Of a stretch of DNA of 64,000 nucleotides, positions 62,787 to 64,000 are shown one piece after another. The stretch comes from Gluconobacter wancherniae NBRC 103581 (GTDB taxonomy: Bacteria; Pseudomonadota; Alphaproteobacteria; Acetobacterales; Acetobacteraceae), in the NCBI RefSeq assembly GCF_007988885.1, contig NZ_BJUZ01000002.1, positions 496,001 through 560,000 of the forward strand. Reading direction: 5' to 3'. The notes under the pieces were generated by a model. That model made no database searches and was not told the origin of the DNA. It saw only the letters and a list, made by a program, of their open reading frames with translations. The translations under genes were made by a program, and so were the position numbers. Numbering within the stretch: the first letter of the stretch is position 1; every line of letters starts with the position of its first letter.

Positions 62787-63398
62787 TCAGAGACATTCGA
62801 CCAGAACAACGCCCCCGACGATTATAAGCAGCGCTCCCATCAGGACGAGTGCAAGGCGGCGCTCAATGAATGAGCGCACCTTCTCCCCGAACATTCTGAT
62901 CAATGCAGCCTCCAGAAAAAACCGAGCGCCGCGGGTAAGGAGGCTTGCCGCAATGAATGTCGGGAGCGGAAAATGTGCGGCGCCCGCAGCGAGCGTCACG
63001 AATTTGTAGGGCAGGGGCGTTAGGCCTTTGCCAAGAATGATCCAGACACCATATTTACGAAAGAGCGTTTCAAGCGCGAAGATGCGTTGGTCTGCATGGT
63101 AAAAATGAGCGATGGGCATCGCAACATGCGCCATGAGAAAAGCTCCGATAAGCCAGCCCAGAACACCGCCGAAAACACTCGCTCCGGTACAGACAAACGC
63201 AGTCATCCAAACGCGATCAATACGGGCAAGCAGCATCGGGATCAGCAGGACATCAACCGGAATCGGAAACACCGAGGCTTCGGCTACGGCAATCCCAATG
63301 AGCCACCAGATGGCTTTTGGAGAGGCAGAGAGCGCCGTGATGTGATTGTAAAACGATTGAATCACCTGGAAATCCTGCTGAAAAGCTTTAGCGGTCAT
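62787..63398 (-). CDS. YqaA/DedA-type (SNARE-associated/VTT) membrane protein
   Basis: A 203-residue integral membrane protein. EASVFPIPVDVLLIPMLLAR, GASVFGGVLGWLIGAF and KGLTPLPYKFVTLAAGAAHF are signature segments of the YqaA branch of DedA proteins, here with the Pro-rich reentrant loops and the Arg in LLTRGARFFLEAALIRMFG. DedA relatives act in lipid carrier or phospholipid flipping. It is four bases from the convergent lytic transglycosylase stop, and its start is near a divergent cytochrome b561. Confidence 0.88.
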   Translation of the reverse strand: MTAKAFQQDFQVIQSFYNHITALSASPKAIWWLIGIAVAEASVFPIPVDVLLIPMLLARIDRVWMTAFVCTGASVFGGVLGWLIGAFLMAHVAMPIAHFYHADQRIFALETLFRKYGVWIILGKGLTPLPYKFVTLAAGAAHFPLPTFIAASLLTRGARFFLEAALIRMFGEKVRSFIERRLALVLMGALLIIVGGVVLVECL

Positions 63399-63486
63399 CC
63401 TTAACTGCGTCGCTATGGAATGAAAACGTGCTGCATTGTTCGGGTGGCTGTAAGTGCTGTCTAGAAATGCGAGCGGAGACTTATCC

Positions 63487-64000
63487 TTGAAAGCCAGCCG
63501 TTACCCTCTTGTTCCCCGAGTTCTTCATTGGTTCATGGCGGCCATCATCATTCCTGCATGGACGTTGGGATTTGTTGCCGGGCGTATTCTGCCAGCGAGC
63601 GCTTCCGGCAGCCGACATCTGTTGCTTGGAGTGCATCGCGAGATAGCTTCAAGCATCGTAATTCTCATTGTTCTGCGTCTGGCGTGGCGGGCTACCCATC
63701 GTCCGCCTGCCTTGCCCGATTGTGTTCCGGAAGATCAGCGTGTCGCGGCCAGAGCACTGCAGTGTGTTATGTATCTGCTGATGCTTATGACACCCTTAAC
63801 GGGCTGGCTGATGAGTTCGGCTTATGGAAAAACCGTTCCGGTATTGTGGGTTGGTCACTTGCCTGCATTGATTGGCTCCAGTGAACTGGCCGCGCCTGTA
63901 ATTGGCGTGGCGCATCAGTTTTCAGCCTGGGCCCTTGGCGTGCTGATGTTCGGCCACATCATTGCGGCCCTACTACATCGTTTTGGGCGACGTGATTCAG
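63487..64000 (+). CDS. Cytochrome b561 family protein (3' end cut by window edge)
   Basis: The plus-strand frame from the TTG at 63487 (GGAG eight bases upstream) stays open to the edge, giving about 171 residues. It has four membrane helices with likely heme His in VLHWFMAAIII, LGVHREIASSIV and FGHIIAALLHRF, and GVAHQFSAWALGVL, matching prokaryotic cytochrome b561 (CybB). These proteins bind two b hemes and exchange electrons with quinone, possibly with superoxide. The C-terminus is missing but little more than a short tail should remain. Confidence 0.85.
   Translation, partial: MKASRYPLVPRVLHWFMAAIIIPAWTLGFVAGRILPASASGSRHLLLGVHREIASSIVILIVLRLAWRATHRPPALPDCVPEDQRVAARALQCVMYLLMLMTPLTGWLMSSAYGKTVPVLWVGHLPALIGSSELAAPVIGVAHQFSAWALGVLMFGHIIAALLHRFGRRDS

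Overview
The window looks like a chromosomal segment of a motile alphaproteobacterium, most likely an acetic acid bacterium (Acetobacteraceae, Gluconobacter-like). This is inferred from the gene mix: malate:quinone oxidoreductase, a compact petABC (bc1) cluster with a lone cytochrome c, a NadQ-type NAD regulator beside nadABC, a direct-repeat LexA box at recA, and a Caulobacter-like chemotaxis gene order. I could not run a phylogenetic search, so the genus is a guess. Most of the window is moderately GC-rich and tightly packed, with many ATGA or GTGA stop/start overlaps.

Layout. 1-7248 (minus): a heavy-metal RND efflux operon (czcC-czcB-czcA) followed by its response regulator and a sensor kinase that runs off the left edge. 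7479-9845: a TonB-dependent siderophore receptor behind a Fur-like box, sharing a bidirectional terminator with mqo (9883-11379, minus). 11568-15886: nadQ, a candidate operator, then nadA-nadB-nadC. 15920-18522: petABC, convergent with a small cytochrome c. After an AT-rich gap comes a globin-coupled diguanylate cyclase (19509-20876) and tRNA-Glu. 21233-26537 (minus): aminotransferase-hom-glpX-recJ. 26639-27598: an OmpA-like lipoprotein. 27773-30367: a non-canonical ClpP followed by two paralogous ferritin-like (diiron) proteins. 30440-31474: recA with a LexA box. 31667-36188: flagellar basal-body and export genes in two divergent groups (flgBC-fliEQR-flhB and fliOP). 36192-38569: a degenerate gamma-glutamyltransferase-like lipoprotein and a DsbA-like thiol oxidoreductase. 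38735-43811: a GGDEF-EAL membrane protein translationally coupled to folP, folB-folK (fused) and folE. 43818-45687 (minus): queE-queC-queD, which use the same GTP cyclohydrolase I product as the folate genes. 45812-47437: an O-antigen-type ABC exporter pair, then a small membrane protein and tRNA-Asp. 48124-49083: a lipoprotein with two retropepsin-like domains.

49464-56740 is a chemotaxis operon: MCP, STAS protein, CheY, CheA, CheW, CheR, CheB, CheY and an unrecognised 111-residue protein. Its middle (about 50.95-54.95 kb) is strikingly AT-rich compared with everything around it, and cheA carries a 159-bp hexanucleotide tract coding a (Gln-Glu)19-(Lys-Glu)7 linker. 56745-64000 holds a small hypothetical protein, ispE, a TPR protein, a uracil-DNA glycosylase superfamily protein lacking iron-sulfur cysteines, a soluble lytic transglycosylase, a YqaA/DedA-type membrane protein and a cytochrome b561 cut by the right edge.

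The items I think most worth a second look are the ClpP with Asn in place of the catalytic Asp next to two uncharacterised diiron-type proteins; the AT-rich chemotaxis block with its repeat-built CheA linker; the 111-residue protein whose acidic-aromatic tail resembles the CheY-binding end of CheZ; the double retropepsin lipoprotein; and the GGT-like lipoprotein with a Thr-to-Ser nucleophile. No CRISPR array, insertion sequence or prophage was recognised.
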